64,000 nt of DNA from Rikenellaceae bacterium (GTDB taxonomy: Bacteria; Bacteroidota; Bacteroidia; Bacteroidales; Rikenellaceae): the NCBI GenBank assembly GCA_015060005.1, contig SUZI01000001.1, forward strand, positions 496,001 through 560,000, read 5' to 3'. The notes beneath the pieces are model-generated. The model saw nothing but the letters and a program-made list of their open reading frames with translations, had not been told where the DNA came from and did not search any database. Positions 9,438 to 16,854 of this stretch are shown piece by piece. A program made the position numbers and the translations under genes. Numbering within the stretch: the first letter of the stretch is position 1; every line of letters starts with the position of its first letter.

Positions 9438-9995
9438 ATGGATACCAAAACTATTATCAATGAAGCAACCGACCGTATGGAGCGTACGGTAGCTCACCTC
9501 GACGAGGAGTTGCTTAACATTCGTGCCGGCAAGGCAACAACCAACGTATTGAATAGCGTTTTTGTGGACTACTACGGCTCACAGACCCCCGTTTCGGGCG
9601 TAGCGAGTGTAACTGTTCCCGACGCACGCACCATTCTCATCCAGCCTTGGGATAAGAATATGATTCGTATGATTGAGAAGGCTATCTTGGACTCAAACAT
9701 CGGTCTTACCCCATCTAACAATGGCGAGACTATCCGTCTGACTATTCCACCACTCACCGAGGAGCGTCGTAAGGAGCTCGTTAAGCAGGTTAAGGGCGTG
9801 GCGGAGAATGCACGTATCAGCTTGCGTAACACACGTCGTGATGCTGTCGAGAACTTCAAGAAGGCACAGAAGGATGGTATGCCTGAGGATGAGGCTAAGG
9901 ATGGCGAGACACAGGCACAGAAGGTATACGAGAAGTATATGAAGCAGGTAGACAGCCTCTTCGAGAAGAAGGAGAAAGAGATTATGACTGTATAA
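9438..9995 (+). CDS. frr: Ribosome recycling factor
   Basis: Releases ribosomes from mRNA after termination together with EF-G; cytoplasmic. 185 residues, normal length. Seen: the N-terminal helix with HLDEELLNIRAGKATTNVLNSV, the conserved VPDARTILIQPWDKNMI and the helical C-terminus GVAENARISLRNTRRDA. The last 12 codons (LFEKKEKEIMTV) are repeated twice more downstream, in frame with their own stops, together with the terminator (see repeats and findings). The gene itself is intact. Confidence 0.95.
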   Translation: MDTKTIINEATDRMERTVAHLDEELLNIRAGKATTNVLNSVFVDYYGSQTPVSGVASVTVPDARTILIQPWDKNMIRMIEKAILDSNIGLTPSNNGETIRLTIPPLTEERRKELVKQVKGVAENARISLRNTRRDAVENFKKAQKDGMPEDEAKDGETQAQKVYEKYMKQVDSLFEKKEKEIMTV

Positions 9996-10253
9996 TACGG
10001 TCTTTATCTTTGCGGTTTGCTTACTGCTCAAGCATTAGAGAATTAAAGAATAGCCCCTTCGGCAAATATACTTGCCAAGGGGCTATTCTTGTAATTATGC
10101 CTTTGACAAGGCTTGGCAAACCGCTGCTACCAAACAATCCTCGTAAAGAAAAAAATATATTGACATTCCCTCCCCAACCCCTCCCTTTGACAAAGGGCGG
10201 GGCTTGGTCGCAGACAAAGTCTGCTCCGAGCGTGCAGATAACAAACTCTTAAC
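9956..10253 (+). repeat. Gene-tail repeat array at frr, unit 1 (298 bp)
   Basis: Starts inside frr at the codons for LFEKKEKEIMTV. It holds the stop, a TATCTTTG motif, a terminator hairpin, an inverted pair GCGGTTTGC/GCAAACCGC enclosing that hairpin, and a G/C-rich core with CCCTCCC and GCAGAC/GTCTGC arms. The next unit follows directly, head to tail. Confidence 0.9.
10046..10090 (+). terminator. frr terminator, copy 1
   Basis: Arms of 14 bp (AAGAATAGCCCCTT and its complement) plus an inner GGCAA/TTGCC stem with one bulged C. It is palindromic, so it could work in both directions. Confidence 0.8.
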
Positions 10254-10553
10254 CCTCTTCGAGAAGAAGGAAAAAGAGATTATGACTGTATAATACGGTC
10301 TTTATCTCTGCGGTTTGCTTACTGCTCAAGCAGTAGAGAATTAAAGAACAGCCCCTTTCGGCAAATAAACTTGCCAAGGGGCTATTCTTGTAATTATGCC
10401 TTTGACAAGGCTTGGCAAACCGCTACTACCAAACAATCCTCGTAAAGAAAAAAAATATATTGACATTCCCTCCCCAACCCCTCCCTTTGACAAAGGGAGG
10501 GGCTTGGTCGCAGACAAAGTCTGCTCCGAGCGTGCAGATAACAAACTCTTAAC
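10254..10553 (+). repeat. Gene-tail repeat array at frr, unit 2 (300 bp)
   Basis: Near-identical copy of unit 1. The repeated tail reads TLFEKKEKEIMTV-stop and differs from frr in the shared codons only by GAG to GAA, which is silent. The TATCTTTG motif of unit 1 is TATCTCTG here. The core hairpin arms (CCCCTCCCTTTG/CAAAGGGAGGGG) are perfect, while unit 1 has one mismatch. Confidence 0.9.
10344..10389 (+). terminator. frr terminator, copy 2
   Basis: Same palindromic hairpin as copy 1, with AAGAACAGCCCC in the left arm and one extra T. Confidence 0.75.
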
Positions 10554-10680
10554 CCTCTTCGAGAAGAAGGAAAAAGAGATTATGACTGTATAAATTTTGC
10601 GGTTTGATTACTGCTCGCAGGCAGTAAATAATTAAAGAATAGCCCCTTCGGCAAATAAACTTGCCAAGGGGCTATTCTTA
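10554..10680 (+). repeat. Gene-tail repeat array at frr, partial unit 3
   Basis: Repeats the frr tail codons and stop exactly as in unit 2, lacks the 16 bp after the stop that include the promoter-like motif, and ends after the third terminator. No core follows. The array is therefore tail+terminator, core, tail+terminator, core, tail+terminator. Confidence 0.88.
10635..10679 (+). terminator. frr terminator, copy 3
   Basis: Third copy of the AAGAATAGCCCCTT palindromic hairpin, closing the array. Confidence 0.75.
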
Positions 10681-10885
10681 TTTTGTGTGAAAACCGAAAA
10701 CTGAAAGGTGATAAAAAACGTCATTCCCCGACTTGCGTAGCAAGACGATGGGAATCTACCTTATAGGAGATAAAAACTAAAAACTAAAAACTATTTTTAT
10801 TGCGACTTTAATAACCTTTAATAACCCTTAATAACCTTTAACCTCCCTTAATTTTGAATTTTGAATTTTGAATTGCTTCAGCCTC
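10681..10885. repeat. Composite intergenic repeat island
   Basis: Between the frr array and the convergent queA. In order: AAAACTGAAAGGTG-like bases, a 42-bp REP-like hairpin, three AAAAACT units, four TTTAATAACC decamers, and three TTTTGAA heptamers. The same modules recur at 18.8 and 62.6 kb. No gene is seen. Confidence 0.75.
10719..10760 (+). repeat. REP-like palindromic element
   Basis: 42 bp with ATTCCC/GGGAAT and CTTGC/GCAAG arms around GTA. It is identical over its full length to 18948-18989. Confidence 0.8.
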
Positions 10886-12103
10886 CTACTCTACCACAAG
10901 CAGCGACGAGTCGCCATAGGACAAAAACCTAAATCCATTATCGAGAGCATACCGATATATGCGTCGCCAGTCCTCTCCCACATACGCCGACACAAGCAGC
11001 AGCAATGTCGATTTAGGCTGATGGAAGTTGGTTACTATGCGGCTCACTATGCGGAACTTAAAGCCCAGCGGTGTAATCATTATCTGTGTTGCCGACTTCA
11101 GCGACCGTAAGCCTCGCTCTCGCATATAACCTATGAGTATCCGCAGCACCTCCTCGCCCGAAAAATCTGCGGGTATGTCGTAACTCTCCCACTGACCTAT
11201 CACTCGCTCAGTGTCGGGATCTTCGGACTGCTTTATTCGCCACGCCAACACCGGCAACGACTCCAACGTACGCACCGACGTAGTACCTACCGCCACTATC
11301 TTACCCCAATGCTTTGCCAACGCCTCCAACGTAGTGAGCTTAACCTCAAAATGTTCGGTATGCATAGGGTGCTGTGCCGCATCTTCGCTCTTCACGGGCA
11401 GGAACGTACCTGCTCCCACGTGCAGCGTAACCTCCTCAAAGCCGAAGCCTCGCTCACGCATATCCTCTATGACCTCTGGCGTGAAGTGCAATCCGGCTGT
11501 CGGTGCTGCCACCGAGCCCTCCACCTTGGCGTATACGGTCTGATAACGTGTCAAATCTATCGCCTCGCTCTCGCGATTGAGATATGGCGGAATGGGGATA
11601 CGTCCCAAGTGCTCCAGGAGCTGACCAAAGGTCAAATCCACATCCCAGCGAAAACGCACTATATGCTCTCGCTCGCCTCGCTCTGCTATCTCGGCACGCA
11701 GCAGATACTCCTTCGCCTCATACTCGAAAGCTATCTGCACCTCGCCCTCCTTCCACTTCTTCAGGTTGCCTACTATACAGCTCCACTCCGCCTCACCTTT
11801 CACAGCAAAGGCTCGCTCATAGTCGGCTGGCGAGTGAGGCTCTAAACAGAACACCTCCACACGTGCACCCGTACTCTTGTGCATAATAAGCCTTGCACGT
11901 ATCACTCGCGTGTTGTTAAAGACGAGCATAGCACCCTCGGGTAGCTCCTCTGCCAGATGGCAAAAACGACTCTCGCTTATCTCACCATTGCGATAGACAA
12001 GCAACTTGGAGTCGCTACGACGCTCCAGGGGAAACTTCGCTATTCGCTCGTCGGGCAGCGGATAGTCAAAATCAGATATGTTGATACTTCTCTTCTCTAC
12101 CAT
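10886..12103 (-). CDS. queA: S-adenosylmethionine:tRNA ribosyltransferase-isomerase
   Basis: Transfers and isomerises the ribosyl moiety of SAM onto 7-aminomethyl-7-deazaguanine in tRNA, giving epoxyqueuosine; cytoplasmic. Seen: ISDFDYPLPDERIAKFPLERRSDSKLL at the start, VFNNTRVIRARL, PTAGLHFTPEV in the middle and ITNFHQPKSTLLLLVSAY near the C-terminus. The chosen ATG (MVEKRSIN) overlaps the pncA stop by seven bases (ATGGTAG), which suggests translational coupling; the longer open frame would reach deep into pncA. About 405 residues, slightly above the usual 350. It is the second gene of a pncA-queA pair. Confidence 0.93.
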   Translation of the reverse strand: MVEKRSINISDFDYPLPDERIAKFPLERRSDSKLLVYRNGEISESRFCHLAEELPEGAMLVFNNTRVIRARLIMHKSTGARVEVFCLEPHSPADYERAFAVKGEAEWSCIVGNLKKWKEGEVQIAFEYEAKEYLLRAEIAERGEREHIVRFRWDVDLTFGQLLEHLGRIPIPPYLNRESEAIDLTRYQTVYAKVEGSVAAPTAGLHFTPEVIEDMRERGFGFEEVTLHVGAGTFLPVKSEDAAQHPMHTEHFEVKLTTLEALAKHWGKIVAVGTTSVRTLESLPVLAWRIKQSEDPDTERVIGQWESYDIPADFSGEEVLRILIGYMRERGLRSLKSATQIMITPLGFKFRIVSRIVTNFHQPKSTLLLLVSAYVGEDWRRIYRYALDNGFRFLSYGDSSLLVVE

Positions 12104-12630
12104 CTCTCTACACCTAACTCTGCTAATATCTCCGAGTAACGTATGCCGCCATCGAAGAACGCTGTACCATCCCAATAAGCCTTCACGCCCTCACTTGAGC
12201 CTCGCATCTTGACAATATTTCGGAGTGTCTCGCCAACACAGTAGTCGCCGGCAATGCCGCATACGACCACCTCATCAGCCTCTGTTATACTCGCCACGGG
12301 CTTACCATCGGCGAAGCCGCCATACTCCTCACGCTCAGGCGACTGACCCTTGAGTGCCACCTCGTAGCTACGTGCTGCACGCAGCAGCTCCATTGGCAGA
12401 GCTGTGCCGGCAGTATATGCCACACAATGCACAGGCCAAATACCACCATTCTCCTTGAATGAGCAGTGGTTTATAGGATGAAAATCCATAGTGAATACCA
12501 CCTTATCAAATTGGTCGATTACCTCCAGCACCTTGTCGGCAATCTTCTCTCCTCCCTTGACATACAATGCTCCGTTGGGCGAAGCAAAATCGTACTGTAC
12601 ATCTACAACTACCAAAGTCTTCATAGCCAT
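12097..12630 (-). CDS. pncA: Nicotinamidase (isochorismatase-fold)
   Basis: Hydrolyses nicotinamide to nicotinate in NAD salvage; cytoplasmic. 177 residues. The cysteine-hydrolase triad fits Asp10 (VVVDVQYDF), Lys94 (VALKG) and Cys131 (GIAGDYCV). Asp49, His51 and His68 fit the metal site (TMDFHP, WPVHC). A start two codons later (MKTLVVVD) is equally possible. It has its own TAnnTTTG promoter and overlaps queA. pncB, the next enzyme of the same pathway, lies 4 kb away on the other strand. Confidence 0.93.
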   Translation of the reverse strand: MAMKTLVVVDVQYDFASPNGALYVKGGEKIADKVLEVIDQFDKVVFTMDFHPINHCSFKENGGIWPVHCVAYTAGTALPMELLRAARSYEVALKGQSPEREEYGGFADGKPVASITEADEVVVCGIAGDYCVGETLRNIVKMRGSSEGVKAYWDGTAFFDGGIRYSEILAELGVERW

Positions 12631-12652
12631 ACGTTTTAATTGTTTCCTGCGA

Positions 12653-12660
12653 CAAAATTA
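12653..12660 (-). promoter_or_regulatory. -7 element of the pncA-queA operon
   Basis: TAATTTTG on the minus strand, 22 bp before the pncA ATG. Confidence 0.55.
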
Positions 12661-12756
12661 GCAATTTATTCCCAAAAACCGCCACCTCACCCACATTATA
12701 TCCCCCAACGACCACCATATACACCACAAAAGTCGAACAACGAGAACATTTTTTTG

Positions 12757-12764
12757 TATCTTTG
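12757..12764 (+). promoter_or_regulatory. -7 element of the secreted deacetylase-like gene
   Basis: TATCTTTG, 30 bp before the ATG, preceded by a T-rich stretch. Confidence 0.6.
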
Positions 12765-12794
12765 CCTTGATAAACCCTAAAATACTATCTCACT

Positions 12795-14447
12795 ATGAAG
12801 CTAAGCCATACTATCGCCGCTCTCATTTTGGCGTTGATACCTGCCTCGACACTCTATGCTGCCGAGTGTAGCAAGGAGCAGCCCCGCATCGTCAACGTCA
12901 TCAACTTCATACGTCTGCTGGAGCCTCGCGACCCTGTCAACATCACCGAAGATGTACTCTTCGATGCGGTCCGACAGGAGGCAGAGATGCTCAAGCGATA
13001 TGAGCTGCGTGGCACATTCCTCATCCAATACGATGCCCTCATCGTTCCTCGCTACCAGCAACTCCTCAAGGAGGGGCTCTACGAAGGCTCGGAGGTCGGT
13101 GCCTGGTGGGAGATAACACAGCCACACGTCGAGGCTGCAGGACTCAAGTGGCGAGGTCGTTTCCCGTGGGACTGGCACGCCCACGTGGGCTTCTCTACGG
13201 GTTATACTCCCGAGGAGCGAGAGCTCTTAGTCGACACCTATATGGCTAAGTTTAAGGATATTTTCGGCGTCTACCCTCGCTCTGTGGGTGCGTGGTATAT
13301 CGACGCTCACACGCTTCAATATATGCACTCCAAATATGGTATCGTAGCCTCGTGCAACTGTCGCGACCAATATGGCACCGACGGCTATACTATGTGGGGC
13401 GGCTATTGGAATCAGGGCTACTACCCCAGCCGCCACAACGCCTATATGCCTGCCCAGAGTGCTGCCGAGCAGATTGATGTCCCAATCTTCCGTATGTTGG
13501 GCAGCGACCCTGTGTATCAGTACGATACAGGTGTCGGAGGTGTGCAGAATGTCATCACACTGGAGCCTGCGTGCCACGGTGTGGGCGATAATCCCAAGTG
13601 GGTCGATTGGTATTTCAAGACTATGTTTACCCAGCCCTGTTTGGACTATAACTATGTACACGTAGGTCAGGAGAACTCCTTCACGTGGGATCGCATACGC
13701 GGTGGCTATGAGGTGCAGATACCTCGCATCGCCACCTACCGTGAGCAGGGCACCATTCGCGTAGAGACTCTTGCCGAGAGTGGCGAGTGGTTTCGCAAGA
13801 GCTACCGCGTAACACCCCCTACGGCTGTTACCGCCATGGAGGATTATAATGGCAACCCTATTCGCTCCGTATGGTATAACTCTCGCTTCTATCGTGCAAA
13901 TATGATGTGGTCGCACGATATGTTCCGCTTCCGCGACATACACCTCTTCGACGAGCGTATCACCTCGGACTATCTCACCACGCCTGGCACATCCAACAAA
14001 TGCACCTTTATGACTATGCCGCTGGTCGATGGTTTCCTCTGGAGCACCCACCAGAAGTGGGCTGGTCTGCGTGTTGTGGAACTGTTGGAGGATGGCTCTT
14101 CTCGCGAGATAGCCCTCGGCGAGCCTACTATCGAGGAGCGAGGCAAGGAGCTTATCATACGTTGCCACCCCGAGCAGGGCGAGTTCACTATCCGCCTGAG
14201 CGAGCAGCGTATCGATATAGAGTTCGAGACCGCCACCACGTGGGCTATGGAGCTCAGCGTCGCCAATGGCAAACAGTTACCTTTCAAGAGTATCTCACCC
14301 AAGAGCATCGCTGCCGAATTCAACAAGCACCCCTACTCCCTGCACCTTAAGCAGGGCGAGTTCCGCGAGGTGGCACACGAGAGCATAAAGATGCGAATCT
14401 TACCTGCCAAGCGAAACATTATTTTGGATTGTAATTTGCTCAAATAA
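12795..14447 (+). CDS. Secreted NodB/polysaccharide-deacetylase-like protein, unknown function
   Basis: 550 residues with a signal peptide (1-22, ending LYA-AEC). The first 250 residues recall a deacetylase or GH57-type barrel: ELRGTFLIQYDAL, GSEVGAWWEITQPHV, PRSVGAWYIDAHTLQYM and YGIVASCNCRDQYG follow the order of NodB motifs. The classical DD/HxxxH metal set is not plain, so activity is uncertain. The last 200 residues look like beta-rich accessory domains. It stands alone between pncA (divergent) and the pyrD-family gene. It could be a periplasmic carbohydrate-modifying enzyme or a binding protein. Confidence 0.5.
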   Translation: MKLSHTIAALILALIPASTLYAAECSKEQPRIVNVINFIRLLEPRDPVNITEDVLFDAVRQEAEMLKRYELRGTFLIQYDALIVPRYQQLLKEGLYEGSEVGAWWEITQPHVEAAGLKWRGRFPWDWHAHVGFSTGYTPEERELLVDTYMAKFKDIFGVYPRSVGAWYIDAHTLQYMHSKYGIVASCNCRDQYGTDGYTMWGGYWNQGYYPSRHNAYMPAQSAAEQIDVPIFRMLGSDPVYQYDTGVGGVQNVITLEPACHGVGDNPKWVDWYFKTMFTQPCLDYNYVHVGQENSFTWDRIRGGYEVQIPRIATYREQGTIRVETLAESGEWFRKSYRVTPPTAVTAMEDYNGNPIRSVWYNSRFYRANMMWSHDMFRFRDIHLFDERITSDYLTTPGTSNKCTFMTMPLVDGFLWSTHQKWAGLRVVELLEDGSSREIALGEPTIEERGKELIIRCHPEQGEFTIRLSEQRIDIEFETATTWAMELSVANGKQLPFKSISPKSIAAEFNKHPYSLHLKQGEFREVAHESIKMRILPAKRNIILDCNLLK

Positions 14448-14459
14448 CCATTTTTGAGT

Positions 14460-14467
14460 TATATTTG
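14460..14467 (+). promoter_or_regulatory. -7 element of the pyrD-family/cinA operon
   Basis: TATATTTG lies inside the longest open frame, so translation must begin at the ATG 23 bp further on. Confidence 0.6.
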
Positions 14468-14489
14468 TACTATTATTGAGAGTCTTGCG

Positions 14490-15587
14490 ATGAATTTCAA
14501 TTCTATAATAAAACCTTTCCGCTATCTGTGTAGTGCCGATTTTGCCTTCGACCGCTCCCATCTGTGGTGGCGTGTTATGGGCAAGATACCCGGTATGCGA
14601 CTTCTGTTGCGTCGTCGCTATATCCCTAAGAAAAACCACTTGGGCAGGGATGTCTTCGGCATACATTTCGCCTCTCCCGTAGGTCTTGCTGCGGGCTACG
14701 ACCGCGACGGAAAGCTCATCGACACTATGGGCGACATAGGTTTCGGCTTTGTCGAGGTGGGCTCTATCACGCCTCACGCACAGCTCAACACCATTCAGCC
14801 CTCAATATTCAAGCTCAAGGGCGACCACGCCATCCTCTACCGCTCCGAGACCGAGAGCGAGGGTGTCGAGCAGGTCATCCGCAATATCAAGCGTCGCCAG
14901 AGCCGTACCGTTGTCGGCTGCAACCTGCTGAAGAGTGTCCTCACCCCTGCCGACGAGGCACCGAAGGACTATCTGCGTATGTTCCGCTCACTCTATCAGT
15001 GGGCTGACTACTTCACCATCAACCTCTGCGACAACACCACCGCTCACCCCTATATACCTACCGAGCGAGAGGAGATTTTGCGTATCTTGAACCCTCTGTT
15101 TGAGTTCCGTCGTGGGCAGAACAACTACATTCCTATCTTGATGAAGATTTCGCCCGATTTGAGCGATGAGCAGATAGACCTTATGTGCGACATAATGATT
15201 GAGACGCCGCTCGACGGTATCGTTGCTTGCGGAGGCTCTATCACACGCCAGAATATTGAGGCGTCAGCCACACAGCTCCATAAGTTAGGTCGTTCGGCAG
15301 GTATCATCTCGGGAGCTCCCCTCCGCGAGCGAGCTTTGGAGGTTGTGCGTCGCATCTACCGCCGCTCACAGGGCTACTACCCTATCATCGGTTGTGGAGG
15401 TATCTCTACCGCCGAGGATGTCCACAATATGCTTGAGGCGGGAGCGTCGCTTGTGCAGATAGGCTCCGAGTTTCTCTATGGCGGAGCATCCTCACTCAGA
15501 GTGATGACCCAAGAGTTAGAACACCAATTTCAGTTGCTCAACGAGGCTGACCAAGCCCCCGAGCAGACCCCAACACCCGACAAATGA
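14490..15587 (+). CDS. pyrD: Dihydroorotate dehydrogenase (class 2 family) with divergent active site
   Basis: By family this FMN enzyme oxidises dihydroorotate to orotate at the membrane. The N-terminal helix region (FRYLCSADFAFDRSHLWWRVM), the core (FGIHFASPVGLAAGYDRDGK, GFVEVGSITP) and the FMN-phosphate loop (IIGCGGISTAEDVHNMLEAGASLVQIG) are clear. The catalytic loop is odd, however: class 2 enzymes read INxSSPNT with a base serine, while this protein reads INLCDNTT. The substrate motif NRMGFNN is replaced by LYRSETES. It may act on another substrate or be a paralogue; the symbol is given by family only. The start is set by the promoter. It overlaps cinA by four bases (ATGA). Confidence 0.7.
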   Translation: MNFNSIIKPFRYLCSADFAFDRSHLWWRVMGKIPGMRLLLRRRYIPKKNHLGRDVFGIHFASPVGLAAGYDRDGKLIDTMGDIGFGFVEVGSITPHAQLNTIQPSIFKLKGDHAILYRSETESEGVEQVIRNIKRRQSRTVVGCNLLKSVLTPADEAPKDYLRMFRSLYQWADYFTINLCDNTTAHPYIPTEREEILRILNPLFEFRRGQNNYIPILMKISPDLSDEQIDLMCDIMIETPLDGIVACGGSITRQNIEASATQLHKLGRSAGIISGAPLRERALEVVRRIYRRSQGYYPIIGCGGISTAEDVHNMLEAGASLVQIGSEFLYGGASSLRVMTQELEHQFQLLNEADQAPEQTPTPDK

Positions 15588-16834
15588 TTAACGCCACCAT
15601 CATAACCATTGGCGATGAGATTCTCATCGGACAGATTGTCGATACCAACTCTGTGAGTATCGCACGTCGCCTCAACACCATAGGTATCACCGTCTGCGAG
15701 AAGCTCTCCATAGGCGACTCTCGCGAGCAGATAACCTCTACGCTGAGCCGCACGTTACAACACTCCGATGTTATCATCATCACAGGCGGCTTGGGCCCTA
15801 CGAAGGACGATATCACCAAACACACCCTCGCCGATTATTTCGGCTACTCGCTCATCGAGAATGAGGATGTGGCACGCCAAGTGGAGCGTATGCTCTCTGC
15901 CCGAGGCATAGCTTTTAACTCGCTCAACCGCGGTCAGGCTCTCGTTCCCGATGGCTGCACCGTACTCTTCAACCACCACGGCACAGCTCCTGGTATGTGG
16001 TTTGAGAGCGAGGGCGAGCGGGTTGTCATATCACTGCCTGGCGTACCCTTCGAAATGGAGCACTTGATGGAGGATGAGGTCATACCTCGCCTCAGGAGCC
16101 GTTTCTCACTCCACGCCAACATCCACCGCACGATGATTACCGCCGGCATTGCCGAGTCGATGCTTGCCGAGCGTATAGCGGCGTGGGAGGATGCGTTGCC
16201 CGAGTTTTTACACCTGGCTTATCTGCCAGCACCCAATATTGTCCGCCTGCGTCTGTCAGCTTACGATGTTGACGAGCAGAGTGCACGCGAAAGTATCGAG
16301 CAAGAGTTTTCCAAGTTATACTCCCTCATCCCCGATAATATCGTAGGCTTCGAGGATGCCTCTGTCGAGAAGCTCGTTCACGACATCCTCTCTTCACGCG
16401 GCAACACCCTTGCTGTAGCTGAGAGCTGCACGGGAGGAGCTATCGCCTCGAAGTTCACCGCCCAGGCAGGAGCTTCGGCATATTTCCGCGGCGGCGTGGT
16501 AAGCTATGCCACCGATGTCAAGCAGAGCCTCTTAGGGGTAGACGCACATATCATCGAGCGTGAGGGCGTTGTGAGCGAGGCTACCGCCAAAGCTATGGCA
16601 GAGGGCGTTCGAGAGCTTATGCAGAGCGACTATGCCATCTCTACCACGGGCATCGCAGGACCATCGGGCGGCTCGGCAGAACACCCCGTAGGCGAGGTCT
16701 GGATGGCTGTTGCCACACCCGAGGGTGTAGAGGCTGTCAAGCGTCAGTGCGGCACCGACCGCGGACAGATTATCGCCCGAGCCACAGCCTATGCAATCGA
16801 AATGCTATACAACAAACTGAAAATAGAGAAATAA
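15584..16834 (+). CDS. cinA: CinA family protein (nicotinamide mononucleotide deamidase)
   Basis: 416 residues with two domains: an N-terminal molybdopterin-binding-like domain (INATIITIGDEILIGQIVDTN, GGLGPTKDDITK) and a C-terminal CinA domain (AVAESCTGGAIASKFT, STTGIAGPSGG) with NMN deamidase activity in characterised homologues. It recycles NMN to nicotinate mononucleotide, which would fit with pncB 20 bp downstream and pncA nearby. The start overlaps the upstream stop, typical of coupling. The older name refers to competence induction. Confidence 0.92.
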   Translation: MINATIITIGDEILIGQIVDTNSVSIARRLNTIGITVCEKLSIGDSREQITSTLSRTLQHSDVIIITGGLGPTKDDITKHTLADYFGYSLIENEDVARQVERMLSARGIAFNSLNRGQALVPDGCTVLFNHHGTAPGMWFESEGERVVISLPGVPFEMEHLMEDEVIPRLRSRFSLHANIHRTMITAGIAESMLAERIAAWEDALPEFLHLAYLPAPNIVRLRLSAYDVDEQSARESIEQEFSKLYSLIPDNIVGFEDASVEKLVHDILSSRGNTLAVAESCTGGAIASKFTAQAGASAYFRGGVVSYATDVKQSLLGVDAHIIEREGVVSEATAKAMAEGVRELMQSDYAISTTGIAGPSGGSAEHPVGEVWMAVATPEGVEAVKRQCGTDRGQIIARATAYAIEMLYNKLKIEK

Positions 16835-16854
16835 ACCATTAAAACATAGAGGCT

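Noticed and set aside
10010..10593. Short open frames in the frr repeat array
   Set aside because: They arise from the repeated core and run through hairpins; frames are not kept between units except for the frr tail.
9956..10680. frr triplication as an assembly error
   Set aside because: The three units differ by substitutions and small indels, and the last is partial.
10860..10875. TTTTGAA runs as CRISPR-like repeats
   Set aside because: Seven-base tandem units without spacers, and no cas genes.
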